Positions 1 to 9,454 are shown, numbered from the stretch's first letter. The stretch is 64,000 nucleotides of DNA from Nitrospira sp. Ga0074138 (GCA_001464735.1 LNDU01000039.1:1-64000); one strand, 5' to 3'. The notes: generated by a model not told the origin, from the sequence alone. Translations and numbers: made by a program.

Positions 1-67
1 ACATGAACAGCTCCAGGGGTACCAGGTGGGGAAGCAACTGTGGACGGGGCGCAGTATAGCAAAACGT

Positions 68-952
68 TCAATCAACGACCCTATTATTCAACAGGCCCGC
101 ATCACAATCCAGATAAGGCGACTCACAATAGAAGACGTCTGCGCCACGAGCAAGTGCGACGATCTTGGCTTCGTTTTCCTCGTCGTAGCGTACATCAACC
201 ACGTAGGCGATCTTTTGTCCCCGCGAGATCGTCAAGAACCGTTCTTTCACTTCTCCCAGCATAAATTCCTGCTCTGCCCGTCGATGTTCGTCGTAGAGCG
301 CTACGGTGAAGCGGAAATCGTCTGGCCTGCCTTGCCAGATATGCTGCTTCACGTCTTTGAGCCAGGCGCCGACCCTGAGCCCTGCCTCATGCAATCTCTG
401 TTTGTTCACATTGATGTGGAACTGTTCCTCAAGCACATAGGCAAATGAGGGGATGCGATGGTTCAAGGCCACGGCCTTGACGGTGAAAATTGGGTCTTCC
501 ATCACGGTGAAGAGTGGGTCATCAAGTTGCTGTGCGAGGTGGTGGGTATGTTCCGGTTGTTGGAACCCATTACTTGCCAAGAACGTTGCTTGCCGTCTCT
601 CACCTTTGTGGAATTCCCAAACTACGATCGTGAGGGGGTAGCCATCCACGAGATTCCAGGTATAGCCCCTCAGTTTGCCTTGCACGTTGTCGATCAACCC
701 GGGAGGGCCGAAGAGCCTGAGCGTCTTGCCTCGCCCCAGCGCGACACGAAGAACGGCGTCGAATCCGATGAAATGGTCCATGTGGGTATGAGAGACAAAA
801 ATTTCTCCGGCCCTGAGCAATCTGGTCGGCCCCAGACCTTCGTTGTGCCCGAGATCAAAGAGCAACGCTCGCTTGGACCAGCGGACCTCGACATAGACAC
901 CAGGATCGCCGAAGACATCGTTGATCAGATAGCTGGAGAAAGAAGGATTCAT
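68..952 (-). CDS. RNase Z-like metallo-beta-lactamase protein, C-terminus truncated
   Basis: This 294-residue protein belongs to the MBL-fold family that includes tRNA 3'-processing RNase Z. The metal site motif HTHMDH is at residues 55-60, the family segment LNHRIPSF has its His at 165, and an Asp lies at 253 in VVDVRYDE. The family normally continues after the final ESP motif (about 278) with a histidine helix and an HFSPRY-type metal-binding strand. Here the protein ends about 14 residues after ESP, so the last metal-ligand histidine is absent. The gene follows the CPBP-type gene by 20 bp on the same strand, downstream of tolC. Either the 3' end was lost by rearrangement and the protein is inactive, or it is a divergent hydrolase. 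The MBL family is clear; activity is doubtful. Confidence 0.8.
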   Translation of the reverse strand: MNPSFSSYLINDVFGDPGVYVEVRWSKRALLFDLGHNEGLGPTRLLRAGEIFVSHTHMDHFIGFDAVLRVALGRGKTLRLFGPPGLIDNVQGKLRGYTWNLVDGYPLTIVVWEFHKGERRQATFLASNGFQQPEHTHHLAQQLDDPLFTVMEDPIFTVKAVALNHRIPSFAYVLEEQFHINVNKQRLHEAGLRVGAWLKDVKQHIWQGRPDDFRFTVALYDEHRRAEQEFMLGEVKERFLTISRGQKIAYVVDVRYDEENEAKIVALARGADVFYCESPYLDCDAGLLNNRVVD

Positions 953-972
953 GACAAACTATTGATGGGATT

Positions 973-1680
973 CTACTCGATCGCCGCTCTGACCGCACTG
1001 TACATGATGATGACTTCAACTGCATGTGCCACGATCGTGATCCAGAGATTGCGTGTTCGGAGCCAGATGAAGCCCCAGATCAATCCGTCCCACAGCGCGA
1101 TCCAGTGGAGATGTTGGAACGTATTCACCAGGAAGGGGTCGCATGCAAATGTGAGTGAGCTGACTGCGAGGGCGAGGAGCGCCGGCCGTTGGCGTGAGTC
1201 GGTCCCCCGCCAATGCGATTCGAGTTCGGCCAGTCGGCCCAAGAGAAAACCGCGAAAGTTCACCTCCACGAACAGCGCAATCCCGCAGATGAGCCATGGC
1301 ACCATGAGCAGGACAGGAAGCCGGCCATGGGGCGTCTGCTTTAGGAATGTGATGTCGTAGCCGAGATGCGGATAGACTGCCAGAATCACGAAGGTATTCA
1401 GACTGCCTAAGGACAATCCCGTCAGAACTCCCCACTGCAGGCCGCTCCGTATCTTTTCTTTTTCTAACCCGAGTTGAATTGTGACCTGCGTGGCACGCGT
1501 AGCCCAGAGACCAAGTGCGATATAGGCGAGGACTTGCGGCGCGAATTGAACGAGGAGCTGTTCCCTGCAAGATTCTGGCAGACCGTAGTAGCCGAATGTT
1601 GCTGCGATGGGGAGCAGCGGTAGCGCAGCTCCCACAGTGAGAATGTGACTTGGAGCCAGCCGATCTGGCCCGGACGCCAT
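973..1680 (-). CDS. CPBP-family intramembrane protease-like protein with degenerate motifs
   Basis: This 235-residue multi-pass membrane protein resembles the CPBP (CAAX protease and bacteriocin-processing, Abi) family. The best landmark is VEVNFRGFLLGRL, which matches the EExxxRG motif 1 except that the first Glu is Val. The usual later HAxxN motif is only HAVEV, and the FxxxH motif has no clear His. Protease activity is therefore uncertain. I chose the ATG at 1680, which gives a hydrophobic first helix and starts 7 bp after the tolC stop. A longer reading to 1827 overlaps tolC and is unlikely. It is probably co-transcribed with tolC and the downstream MBL gene. Confidence 0.7.
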   Translation of the reverse strand: MASGPDRLAPSHILTVGAALPLLPIAATFGYYGLPESCREQLLVQFAPQVLAYIALGLWATRATQVTIQLGLEKEKIRSGLQWGVLTGLSLGSLNTFVILAVYPHLGYDITFLKQTPHGRLPVLLMVPWLICGIALFVEVNFRGFLLGRLAELESHWRGTDSRQRPALLALAVSSLTFACDPFLVNTFQHLHWIALWDGLIWGFIWLRTRNLWITIVAHAVEVIIMYSAVRAAIE

Positions 1681-1687
1681 GAGAAGG

Positions 1688-3250
1688 TTACGAGAGCTCG
1701 AGGTGATAGCGGTCCAACGTGGTCGCTTTATGCCGTGCAAGATTGGACAGCGACTTGTTGTAATCGACGACGGCCCGTAGTTCGTTCCCCTGAGCCGTGG
1801 CCAGGTCTCGTTGAAAATCGAGCACAAAGCGAGTCGTGCTGAGGCCGACCTTCAGCCGTTCCTGCTCGGCTTGCAGCTGTTTTTCCGCCATGATGCGTGC
1901 CGAACGGGTGGTCTCGATGCGCTTGAAGTCGGTTTGGACTCGACGCACAGCCTCACGAATGCCGACGATGATTTGTTGGCGCACGTTGGCGAGGGCGACT
2001 TCCGCATTCTTGGCCTCCAGCTGACGTTTGGAATAGGTGCTGACCGCGGCGCGGTTGCCAAGCGGATAACTGAGCACCAGTCCCGCTCCATAGTTATAGA
2101 AGTCGCCGCTGAAGTTCCTGGTAAAAGCTTCGCCGTAGTCGCCGCCGAGTCCGGCGAGTCCGAGGGTGCCTTGAAACGACAGCGTCGGCAGCAACTGATT
2201 GCGGGCGAATTGCTTGTTGAGTTCACCGGACTCGATCTGTTTTTTGGCCTGGGTGATTTCCGGACGTTGTTCGATCGCGATGTCGATGGCCTCCTGGAGG
2301 CTGAGGGGCTCCAGGACCGTGACGGGGGCATCGGCGGGTGTCAGCCGCACGTCTTGACGCAACTCTTCCTCGCCCGGATTCAAGAGACGCCGTAATTGAT
2401 CTTCCTGGTCACGAATGGCTTTCTCCGCCACCACCACCTGCTCTACCCTGGATGCCATCGCGGCTTCGGCTTGCAGAACGTCGACGATCGACATGATCCC
2501 CGCTTTCGCCTTGGCGCGGTTTGTGGCTAAGAGTTCTTCGGCGGCTTTCAAGGCGGCCTGTGCAACTTTCAAGTTTTCGTTCGCAAACACCAACTCCCAA
2601 TAGGTTTGCTCCACAGTGGAGACAACGGTCATCACACGATCTCGAAACACATGCTGCTCGACCTCGGCGTTGTTTTGAGCGACCTTGATGAAGGTCTTGT
2701 TGATCGCGATCCCGGCGTTTCTGAGCAATGGCTGCGTGAAGGTGAAGGCCAGGCCGCCCGTCCACGAGGGATTGAACAAGAACCCTCCGGCGACATTTTG
2801 ATTGATACTGCTTCTTGCCGGGGCATAATTCACATCGAAATTACCCCCGGTAATCAGGTTGGTCGAGGCGTCTACGGTCACGGAATGGCTGCGTTGATCA
2901 AAGATTGTGATCTGACCGAGGTTCTGAGCGGTTCCTCCAAATACAGGTCGATTGAGCGGGTTCACCGTTCGGTTATATTGACCGTTGATGCTGAGGTTTG
3001 GGTCGAACTTGGATTGTTCGATGATGATATCGGCCAGCCGACTTTCACGATTCTGACGGCTGATGCTGATGTCGAGATTGTGTTGCAGTGCGCGGATCGC
3101 GGCGTCAGCCAGGGAGACAGTTTCACGTCGTTCAACGGAGATAGGCTGAGTGACATCGAGGCTCCAACTTTGAGATGGTGACAAGACGCAGCACAAGCCA
3201 GCGATCACGAGGTTCGCGAGGTTGTGGCGAGGTGGAGATGTGCGATTCAT
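1688..3250 (-). CDS. TolC-family outer membrane efflux protein
   Basis: This 520-residue outer membrane factor would form the trimeric beta-barrel/alpha-barrel exit duct of a tripartite efflux or type I secretion system. Visible features are an N-terminal signal peptide, then two long alpha-helical repeats rich in Ala, Gln and Glu, which is the OEP-domain duplication. Segments such as LREAVRRVQTDFKRIE in the second half are typical of the family. The start at 3250 is set by an AGGAGG Shine-Dalgarno at 3254-3259; an upstream reading to 3676 has no coding character. No inner-membrane pump or adaptor is adjacent, so its partner is elsewhere. It heads a minus-strand group of three genes and is divergent from the secreted protein at 3314. 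Confidence 0.9.
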   Translation of the reverse strand: MNRTSPPRHNLANLVIAGLCCVLSPSQSWSLDVTQPISVERRETVSLADAAIRALQHNLDISISRQNRESRLADIIIEQSKFDPNLSINGQYNRTVNPLNRPVFGGTAQNLGQITIFDQRSHSVTVDASTNLITGGNFDVNYAPARSSINQNVAGGFLFNPSWTGGLAFTFTQPLLRNAGIAINKTFIKVAQNNAEVEQHVFRDRVMTVVSTVEQTYWELVFANENLKVAQAALKAAEELLATNRAKAKAGIMSIVDVLQAEAAMASRVEQVVVAEKAIRDQEDQLRRLLNPGEEELRQDVRLTPADAPVTVLEPLSLQEAIDIAIEQRPEITQAKKQIESGELNKQFARNQLLPTLSFQGTLGLAGLGGDYGEAFTRNFSGDFYNYGAGLVLSYPLGNRAAVSTYSKRQLEAKNAEVALANVRQQIIVGIREAVRRVQTDFKRIETTRSARIMAEKQLQAEQERLKVGLSTTRFVLDFQRDLATAQGNELRAVVDYNKSLSNLARHKATTLDRYHLELS

Positions 3251-3313
3251 ACATGCCTCCTTGATCGACGATCTGGGCAAGAGCATACTATAATGTGTCC
3301 CGTGGACTCTGTC

Positions 3314-3766
3314 ATGAACATTAATGCTCGTCTCATCCAACAAGCATGCAACCGCTTGCGACGTGTGACCGTCATAGGTGGTTTGCTGGGTGTACTGGCG
3401 GTTGTGGCGCCCTATGTTGATCGGGCCGCCCTCGCGCAGAGTACCGCGGGCGCATCGAGCGTCCGGTCGTTTGGCGGAGGAGTCTCTCCGCTGTTTAAGT
3501 TCGGCGGCGGCAGTCTGTACATCGATAACCAGGGAACCCAAGGGTTTCTCTACACACCAGCCCCGAACTTTCAGTCCTTTAACTTTCGCAATCCAACAAC
3601 TGGTCAGGCGTGGAGTGGCGCGATGATGACCTTCGGACCACAGCTGTCCATTGGGCTTATTCAAGGTGCGAATCAAGTAGGTAGCCCCACCGTTCTTCCT
3701 GGGCCGCCACGCGAAACCGCTCCGTTGCCTCCGATCGAGTCTGGGTTACTCGACGAGATGCCGTAG
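3314..3766 (+). CDS. Secreted hypothetical protein
   Basis: This protein of about 150 residues is divergent from tolC. An N-terminal hydrophobic stretch (VTVIGGLLGVLAVVAPYV) followed by ALAQS looks like a Sec signal peptide with cleavage after Ala. The mature part is Gly-, Asn- and Phe-rich (GGGSLYIDNQGTQGFLY) and ends in a Pro-rich tail, so it may be a small beta-rich periplasmic or surface protein. ATG 3314 is preferred; an in-frame ATG at 3293 overlaps a TATAAT-like hexamer at 3289-3294 that could be the promoter. Its function is not recognised. Confidence 0.6.
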   Translation: MNINARLIQQACNRLRRVTVIGGLLGVLAVVAPYVDRAALAQSTAGASSVRSFGGGVSPLFKFGGGSLYIDNQGTQGFLYTPAPNFQSFNFRNPTTGQAWSGAMMTFGPQLSIGLIQGANQVGSPTVLPGPPRETAPLPPIESGLLDEMP

Positions 3767-3915
3767 GTGCGCAAGCTGGTTGCCCCTGCGTTGTTGTATT
3801 TCCTGCAGCACCATCAATCGTCGATTGCAATGGGCGGATTGACCGATGTTTCTGAATCTATCTTCTTGGCCCTTGACGATCGCTGCCGGTCGTTTGTGAA
3901 ACGATGTGCAGCCGT

Positions 3916-5475
3916 TCATGGCCCGTAGGCCAGCTGCCAGGTCATGGCCAGCACGTACCGAGCGGTGGCTGTTAAGACTCCTGACTCGATGGTCTCGGCG
4001 GTATCCGTTGGTTGGTGAAAGTGTGGATGCACCCCGCCACTCACCACCGTGACGGTCGGTACGCCAGCTTCTTTGAACGGCACATGGTCACCGCCGGGGA
4101 AGAATCCATAGAGATCCAGCGTGTTGTGAATACCCGCGGCTTTCCCTGCCGCGAGAGGGACGTCCTTCTCTAACCCTGTTACGCCGACAGTGAGTCGTCC
4201 ATTGCCGACGCCCGCATGGTCGATGTTGATCATGGCCCTCGTGGTATTGAGGGGAATGATCGGCCGAGAGGTATAGAGGCGTGAGCCGAGCAGGTCGAGT
4301 TCCTCACCACTAAATGAGATGAAGAGGATTGTTTGGGAGGGACGCACGTCAATCTTAGTGAGCGTCCGCGCCACCTCCAAGATGACTGCCGTTCCGGAGG
4401 CATTGTCATCCGCGCCGGGGAACAGCACCCCTCCCGGGCGACCGAAGTGATCGCGATGGGCTCCGATAATGACGGTCTCGGTTCCGGTTCCAGGGATCAT
4501 CCCCAGCACATTGACCAGGAGGCCTTCCTCTATGGCAGTCTCCCAATGAAGCGAGGCAAATCGGTGGGTGCGTGTGGCCTGTGATGACGCTGCATGGTTC
4601 AGTCGTTCCTGAAGCGTGCGAAGGCGATCGGGAGCCGCTCCGTTCAATTCGGTGAGAAGATCTTGGGCGAGTGCCGTGCTGATCCAGGCACCGGGAATGG
4701 CTTGATCAGGCGGCAACTGTCCGTAAAAGGCGCTGGGGTTACCAGTCACGCCCCGGCGGATTTCATAGGGGTGGAGAAGTGGGCCGGTCGCCGTCAGATA
4801 GCCGACCGCTCCATGTTCCCGTGCAAGCCGAACTTTGTCGGCATGACTGACGGGACGTGGATAATGCTCCGGCTTGCCCCGCAGGAACAGCACGATGCAA
4901 TTGTTCACGTCGACTCCGGCATAGTCGTCAATGCCGTGCGTTGTATCGACAATGCCATATCCGACGAACACGATTGGGGCCTGGATGTCAGCCGATGGCG
5001 CATCAAAGATCGGGAGATAGTCTGAGCCAAGGTTCCTGGTACCCAGCCGATCGGCGGTACCGACTCGCAACGCCGGATCTGGCGCCATGAGGGGAGTGGG
5101 TATTACGGCTGTCATCGCGCCTGATGAGGTGTCGTCCTTTCCACTTGGGAGAGAGAGTGTGCGTGAGTTATTGCGAATGAGTGGCAGCCTCAGGCCGGCC
5201 GAGCGAAATTCTTGCGCCACCCACTGTGCCGACCGCAGGTCGTCAGCCGTGCCGCTTTGCCTTCCATTGAATGCTGGTCCGCTGAGGGTTCGGATATCTG
5301 CGAGCATCCGATCTGCCGAGAGCGATTCGATGGCAGCCTCAAGAGTCGACATCGATAATTGAGCCAGACTGGACGGAGGCTGCACTCCCAGCGCCAGCGC
5401 GGTGCAGACCAGGACCCAAGCGTGCCAGGCATGCGTGAGAGCACAGACACGTTTCGATGGCGAGCGTCTGATCAT
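3916..5475 (-). CDS. M28-family zinc aminopeptidase with PA domain, secreted
   Basis: This 519-residue exported metallopeptidase should remove N-terminal residues from peptides using two zinc ions. A signal peptide (ALALGVQPPSSLAQ) is followed by a protease-associated insert in the first half. The M28 core holds the ordered ligands: His of HRDHFG (about 340), Asp of ADDNASG, the GEE catalytic Glu pair, Asp of INIDHAG and His of GGDHVPF. All are present, so it is probably active. ATG 5475 gives a proper signal sequence; the upstream in-frame ATG at 5541 adds a Cys-rich stretch without signal character. It faces the secreted protein at 3314-3766 and no operon partner is seen. Confidence 0.9.
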   Translation of the reverse strand: MIRRSPSKRVCALTHAWHAWVLVCTALALGVQPPSSLAQLSMSTLEAAIESLSADRMLADIRTLSGPAFNGRQSGTADDLRSAQWVAQEFRSAGLRLPLIRNNSRTLSLPSGKDDTSSGAMTAVIPTPLMAPDPALRVGTADRLGTRNLGSDYLPIFDAPSADIQAPIVFVGYGIVDTTHGIDDYAGVDVNNCIVLFLRGKPEHYPRPVSHADKVRLAREHGAVGYLTATGPLLHPYEIRRGVTGNPSAFYGQLPPDQAIPGAWISTALAQDLLTELNGAAPDRLRTLQERLNHAASSQATRTHRFASLHWETAIEEGLLVNVLGMIPGTGTETVIIGAHRDHFGRPGGVLFPGADDNASGTAVILEVARTLTKIDVRPSQTILFISFSGEELDLLGSRLYTSRPIIPLNTTRAMINIDHAGVGNGRLTVGVTGLEKDVPLAAGKAAGIHNTLDLYGFFPGGDHVPFKEAGVPTVTVVSGGVHPHFHQPTDTAETIESGVLTATARYVLAMTWQLAYGP

Positions 5476-5656
5476 GATCAGGCCATTGCGTTTATGTAGC
5501 CGATCATAACACAGTGGGCAACGCCGCTTGCAGAGCTGCATTGAGCCCAGGTAGTATTCGCTGCATCAACGAGTACGATCGATTCAGTGCGATGTATCTG
5601 AAGGGACGTGAACGAGCTGGAATACAGTGAACGCTTCAATCAGTGATGGAGTGGAT

Positions 5657-5911
5657 ATGGCAGGTGGTGAATCAGGGAAAGGCTTGTACGATCATTTGTA
5701 CCGGCGATTTTTCGAGCAACGTGACAGCCATGACGGCTATTCGTTTCAGGAGGCTCCCGGCGGTAGCGCTTCGCCGCCGACGGTGAGCTTTAGCCAGAAA
5801 CTGCGGTGGTGGATCTGGACTCGGGGTCAACGGAGGAAGAAGATACTGGCCGAGCGGGACCGGCTGCAGCGCGAGATTCTCCAAATCAAGAGCACGGGAA
5901 AATCGAAGTAG
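5657..5911 (+). CDS. Small hypothetical protein
   Basis: This 84-residue protein is not recognised. It has an aromatic start (GLYDHLYRRFFEQ), a middle low-complexity Gly/Ser/Pro stretch, and a basic C-terminal helix (RGQRRKKILAERDRLQREI) likely to form a short coiled coil. ATG 5657 is preceded by GGAG at a good distance; a GTG at 5627 is an alternative. It sits just upstream of the gene at 5956 on the same strand and may share its transcript. Confidence 0.5.
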   Translation: MAGGESGKGLYDHLYRRFFEQRDSHDGYSFQEAPGGSASPPTVSFSQKLRWWIWTRGQRRKKILAERDRLQREILQIKSTGKSK

Positions 5912-5955
5912 TGCGGATGCTGTCGGTGTGTGAGCCAACTCGACCCTGTGTCGTT

Positions 5956-6717
5956 ATGAAACGAACTCCCAGGACAGTCTGTGTTTCCCTTGTCACCGGC
6001 CTTAGTCTGATGCTGGGCTCTATCTCGGCGTACGCAATTCAGAATGAAACACGCGAGGAAAAAGCTGCCAATCTGAGGAAACAGGCGGTGGGGGGGCTTT
6101 TCCAAAAGTGGACGTTCGACCAGGATCTCCCCAACGCTCAGCCCACCAGCTTCGTCAAGGAGATTTCCACTGACGAACCGCTTGCGGAGTGGGTGGTCCA
6201 GGCTCATGCGACGGCACCTTCTCCGCCGCAAGTGGTCACTGGCTCCTCGACCTGTACCCAGAATTGTTACCAGCTTCTGTTGGCCGAGGGAATGCAGTAT
6301 GAATATCCTGACTTGAGCGTTCGATTTCATATGCCGGAAGGGGCCGTTGGATCAGGGGGGGTTGTCTTGGGGGTGCGTGATGCAAGGAATTTTTATACGG
6401 CAATCGTCGACCCTCTCGCTCGACAAGCCCGATTTGTTCGGCTTTCTGACGGACTTGCAACGGTTCTCGGTCAGGCACCGGTCACTCTGAAACCGGTTGA
6501 GTGGCATTCACTCAGGGTGCAGCGAAATACCATTATCAGCAAGGACTTTATCGAAGTGTTTGTGGATGGAGTGCTCGTTCTGTCTATTGAAGACCAAGCG
6601 TTGGGGTTGGGGCAGGTCGGGTTAGTGGTTGCTGGAACATCGACGATGGGGTTTGATAGCTTTCATGCCGTTCCTCTTTTCTCCCACCGGCCGTTTTCCG
6701 CGCCACCGGCCTACTAA
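5956..6717 (+). CDS. Exported concanavalin-like (DUF1080/LamG-type) protein
   Basis: This 253-residue protein has a signal peptide (VSLVTGLSLMLGSISAYA) and a single beta-sandwich domain. The order of segments (WTFDQD, a strand with VRFHMPEG, GGVVLGVRDARNFYTAIVD, EWHSLRVQR, FVDGVLVLS, GQVGLVV) matches the jelly-roll fold of DUF1080/LamG-type glycan-binding proteins. No catalytic residues can be named. It probably binds or recognises a polysaccharide in the periplasm. The ATG at 5956 begins the signal peptide; longer in-frame readings overlap the preceding gene. Confidence 0.7.
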   Translation: MKRTPRTVCVSLVTGLSLMLGSISAYAIQNETREEKAANLRKQAVGGLFQKWTFDQDLPNAQPTSFVKEISTDEPLAEWVVQAHATAPSPPQVVTGSSTCTQNCYQLLLAEGMQYEYPDLSVRFHMPEGAVGSGGVVLGVRDARNFYTAIVDPLARQARFVRLSDGLATVLGQAPVTLKPVEWHSLRVQRNTIISKDFIEVFVDGVLVLSIEDQALGLGQVGLVVAGTSTMGFDSFHAVPLFSHRPFSAPPAY

Positions 6718-6902
6718 GGTAGGCTCACTACCGAGCCGGTTTGGCCTCAAACTGTAGATCGCAAGTTAACTTGTCCGGTGTGAAGGAGCCCAGGATCTGT
6801 CGGGTGTTCCCTCTCCAGGAATTTCAGCGCGGGGCCGCTTCGTGCGGTGCGCCCCACGCCGCGGCGCGCGGACTAGGAGCGCGTCCCATCGTGCTCGGCG
6901 CG

Positions 6903-7016
6903 TCAGCGCTCGTGGAAGTGAGTCACGGTCCAGCCCGTATGGCGGGTCTCATACAGGGGCACCATCTGCAGGATCTCTTCCGCCGGCACCGCGTGGCCCG
7001 GCTTGAGGGCCCACCC
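6903..7016 (-). pseudogene. Transposase fragment (IS remnant)
   Basis: On the minus strand this short stretch encodes a segment ending ETRHTGWTVTHFHER and then a stop. That resembles the helix-turn-helix region of ISNCY/IS481-type transposases, where a GWTVKHFHE-like segment is common. Only about 37 codons remain, with no start and no terminal repeats, so it is a remnant. The surrounding 6718-7215 region is otherwise without a gene. Identification rests on pattern memory only. Confidence 0.4.
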
Positions 7017-7215
7017 TAACCCGGACACTTCATGTGCTACAAAAACTGGACAGATGATGTGCTAGCTACAGGGCTATCTACAGAAATTGACGCGTCTTAG
7101 GTGAGATGTTACAATCCCGGCTATTCCTGTGCTTCCAAAGTGCGGCTACGACTCGTAGCTGCTCATATATACAGGGTTGCAAGAACAACAACGCGAGCGA
7201 GTGAAGGAGAACGGA

Positions 7216-8232
7216 ATGGCTGTTCCGATTTCCCAGATGTATACAGTGGCGACGTATGTGCTCTCCCAGAAGTTGAAGGGAGTGAAGCGATATCCCTTGG
7301 TGTTGATGCTTGAACCGCTCTTTCGATGTAATCTAGCCTGCGCAGGCTGTGGGAAGATCCAGTATCCTGATCATGTCCTCGACAAGCGGTTAACCCCTGA
7401 GCAATGCTGGGCGGCGGCTGAGGAATGCGGAGCGCCCATGGTGAGTATTCCTGGTGGGGAACCACTCATTCATCCTGAAATCGCAACGATCGTAAAGGGT
7501 TTGGTAGATCGGAAGAAGTATATTTATCTCTGCACGAACGCCATCCTCTTGGAGCGGAAGTTGGACGAATATCAGCCTTCGAAGTACTTGACCTTTAGTA
7601 TCCACATGGATGGACTCAAGGATGAACACGATTTGGCTGTCTGTCGCGATGGGGTGTATGAGGTGGCAGTCAAGGCGATCAAAGCGGCACTGAAGCGCGG
7701 TCATCGCGTGACGACCAACACCACCTTGTTCGATGATGCGAATCCAGAGCGGGTCAGAACATTTTTCGATGAAATGATGGCCCTCGGCGTCGAGGGGATG
7801 ACCATCTCCCCAGGGTATAGTTATCAAAAAGCTCCAGATCAGCAACATTTCTTGAAGCGGGAGCGGACTCAAGAACTCTTCTCCAAGATCCTTGCTCGTC
7901 CCAAGCCAGGTTGGCAGTTCAATCAATCGCCCCTGTTTTTAGATTTCCTTATGGGGCGACGTCAGTACGAATGTACGCCCTGGGGGAATCCAACGTATAA
8001 CGTCTTTGGATGGCAGAAGCCCTGCTATTTACTCCAAGAGGGGTATACCGCGACCTTCCGGGAGTTGATGGAGTTGACGGAGTGGGAGAAGTATGGAACT
8101 GGTCGAAATGAGAAGTGCGCCGATTGCATGGTCCATTGCGGCTATGAGGCCTCTGCAGTTGAAGATACGTTTAGTACGGCCTCTGGATTTGTTCGGACGG
8201 CAAAACTGACATTATCGCCTACCTCTCGATAA
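7216..8232 (+). CDS. hpnH: Adenosyl-hopene transferase HpnH (radical SAM)
   Basis: HpnH is a radical SAM enzyme that joins the 5'-deoxyadenosyl group to diploptene, the first step in making extended (C35) hopanoids for the membrane. The 338-residue protein carries the SAM-type FeS motif C38-x3-C42-x2-C45 inside FRCNLACAGC, followed by the family segments SIPGGEPLIHPEI and FSIHMDGL. The C-terminal half has CTPWGNPTYN and a Cys cluster (CADCMVHCGYE). ATG 7216 has AAGGAGA upstream. No other hopanoid genes adjoin it here. Confidence 0.93.
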   Translation: MAVPISQMYTVATYVLSQKLKGVKRYPLVLMLEPLFRCNLACAGCGKIQYPDHVLDKRLTPEQCWAAAEECGAPMVSIPGGEPLIHPEIATIVKGLVDRKKYIYLCTNAILLERKLDEYQPSKYLTFSIHMDGLKDEHDLAVCRDGVYEVAVKAIKAALKRGHRVTTNTTLFDDANPERVRTFFDEMMALGVEGMTISPGYSYQKAPDQQHFLKRERTQELFSKILARPKPGWQFNQSPLFLDFLMGRRQYECTPWGNPTYNVFGWQKPCYLLQEGYTATFRELMELTEWEKYGTGRNEKCADCMVHCGYEASAVEDTFSTASGFVRTAKLTLSPTSR

Positions 8233-8340
8233 CAGTGCTCGTGATGCCCGCTTCGCCCGCTCAGCGAGGCGAGGGTCATCCATAGTGCGTCAGGGTGGAC
8301 GGCGCTTCACGAAATATATGTCGCGAACGAGAACCTCGCC

Positions 8341-8733
8341 ATGACCGACACGAAAAACCATATTGCCGGTATAGCCGGTTCCCTTGAAGGGCGTGTTTTT
8401 ACGCCGAATTCTACTGCCGAAATAACGGAAGCTGTCGAACTCGCATTCGACTATCGTGGCGATGTGACGTTAACACTCCGTTCTGGCGAGTCGGTCACCG
8501 GATATATCTATAATCGACATGCCGGAACTACCGGTCCTTATCTTGAGCTATTTTCCGCTGACCGTCCGGATGCTCAACGCATTCCGTATGCAGATATCAC
8601 CACGATCGCCTTCACCGGGGAAGACACCGCAAACGGAAAATCGTGGGAGACCTGGGTGTCTAAGAAAGAGTCTGAGCGTCGAACGGAAGCCGAGAAAATC
8701 GAGGCGGTCGCGCGTACAAAGGGCTATCTCTGA
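8341..8733 (+). CDS. Hypothetical protein, small beta-barrel type
   Basis: This 130-residue protein lies 108 bp after hpnH. A central beta-rich part (VTLTLRSGESVTGYIYNR, then RIPYADITTIAF) has the alternating pattern of an SH3/Sm-like small barrel. It is followed by a charged helical tail (WETWVSKKESERRTEAEKIEAV). It resembles in layout the DUF6982-type protein at 41241-41648. No signal peptide or membrane segment is present, so it is probably cytoplasmic. Its function is unknown; the position suggests co-transcription with hpnH. Confidence 0.7.
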   Translation: MTDTKNHIAGIAGSLEGRVFTPNSTAEITEAVELAFDYRGDVTLTLRSGESVTGYIYNRHAGTTGPYLELFSADRPDAQRIPYADITTIAFTGEDTANGKSWETWVSKKESERRTEAEKIEAVARTKGYL

Positions 8734-8881
8734 AGCTCCTGCCCACTTCCGCTGGTTGTGAAAAAGAGAAATTGCGAAAGACCTTTGTGTGTCAGCGAAA
8801 TCACCTCCCTTTTCGTTGACAAAGGTGGAGTGCTGTGTTAGAAACGCCTGCCCGAATCCTAGCGTGCTCGTTATACAGCGA

Positions 8882-9454
8882 GTGAGTATTTCTTCAAAAG
8901 AGCGAGCGACGAATCAGCGGTCAAGTTCGAAGCTTGCTAGGCGAAGTCTAGCGGCACTGTCCGTCCTGACCTGCTGTCTCATAATGAGCGTAATATTTCC
9001 ACAGGTGGCTCCAGCCACGCATGAAGCGGACCATCGTTTCATGGTCGAGGGTTATGTATGCGGGCCAGATGGGAAGGGGATTTCGAGTGCAGAGGTTCTT
9101 GTCAAGGACACAAAGATTTCATACGGTCAGGTTGTGCGGACAGATGGAGATGGCTACTATAAAGCAATGTTTCATCTGCACAATGACAATTTTGGCGATC
9201 CCCTTTTGGTAGAGGCGAGAGGGGAGCAGCAACACCATAAGGTTGAATTCGACAAAAAAGATTTAGAAAGTGACCGGAAGATCCGCGTTAACTTTGGAAC
9301 TGGTTGTGAGGTGAGTGGGCCTCCCGTGTGGATTTGGTGGGGGGGCGGAGCGGTGGTTGCAGTAGCTGGCGGTGTTATCGGGATGAAGCTGGCCCGTTCT
9401 CAGCGGAAGCGAGAGCGAGGCAAGGTGAAGGCGCAGGGAAAGAGAAAGTCATAA
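8882..9454 (+). CDS. Exported protein with carboxypeptidase-regulatory-like domain and C-terminal anchor
   Basis: The protein begins with a basic stretch and a hydrophobic export helix (LAALSVLTCCLIMSVIF). Next comes a beta-sandwich resembling the carboxypeptidase regulatory-like/CNA-B fold (VEGYVCGPDGKGISSAEVLVKD, then VVRTDGDGYYKAMF). A second helix (WIWWGGGAVVAVAGGVIGMKLA) and a basic cytoplasmic tail (RSQRKRERGKVKAQGKRKS) follow. It is therefore probably anchored in the inner membrane with the sandwich in the periplasm. I place the start at GTG 8882; ATG 8789 is also in frame. A terminator-like hairpin follows at 9552. Confidence 0.6.
   Translation: MSISSKERATNQRSSSKLARRSLAALSVLTCCLIMSVIFPQVAPATHEADHRFMVEGYVCGPDGKGISSAEVLVKDTKISYGQVVRTDGDGYYKAMFHLHNDNFGDPLLVEARGEQQHHKVEFDKKDLESDRKIRVNFGTGCEVSGPPVWIWWGGGAVVAVAGGVIGMKLARSQRKRERGKVKAQGKRKS

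Noticed and set aside
1811..2395. Plus-strand 194-codon frame opposite tolC
   Set aside because: tolC has a clear signal peptide, ribosome site and family pattern on the other strand.
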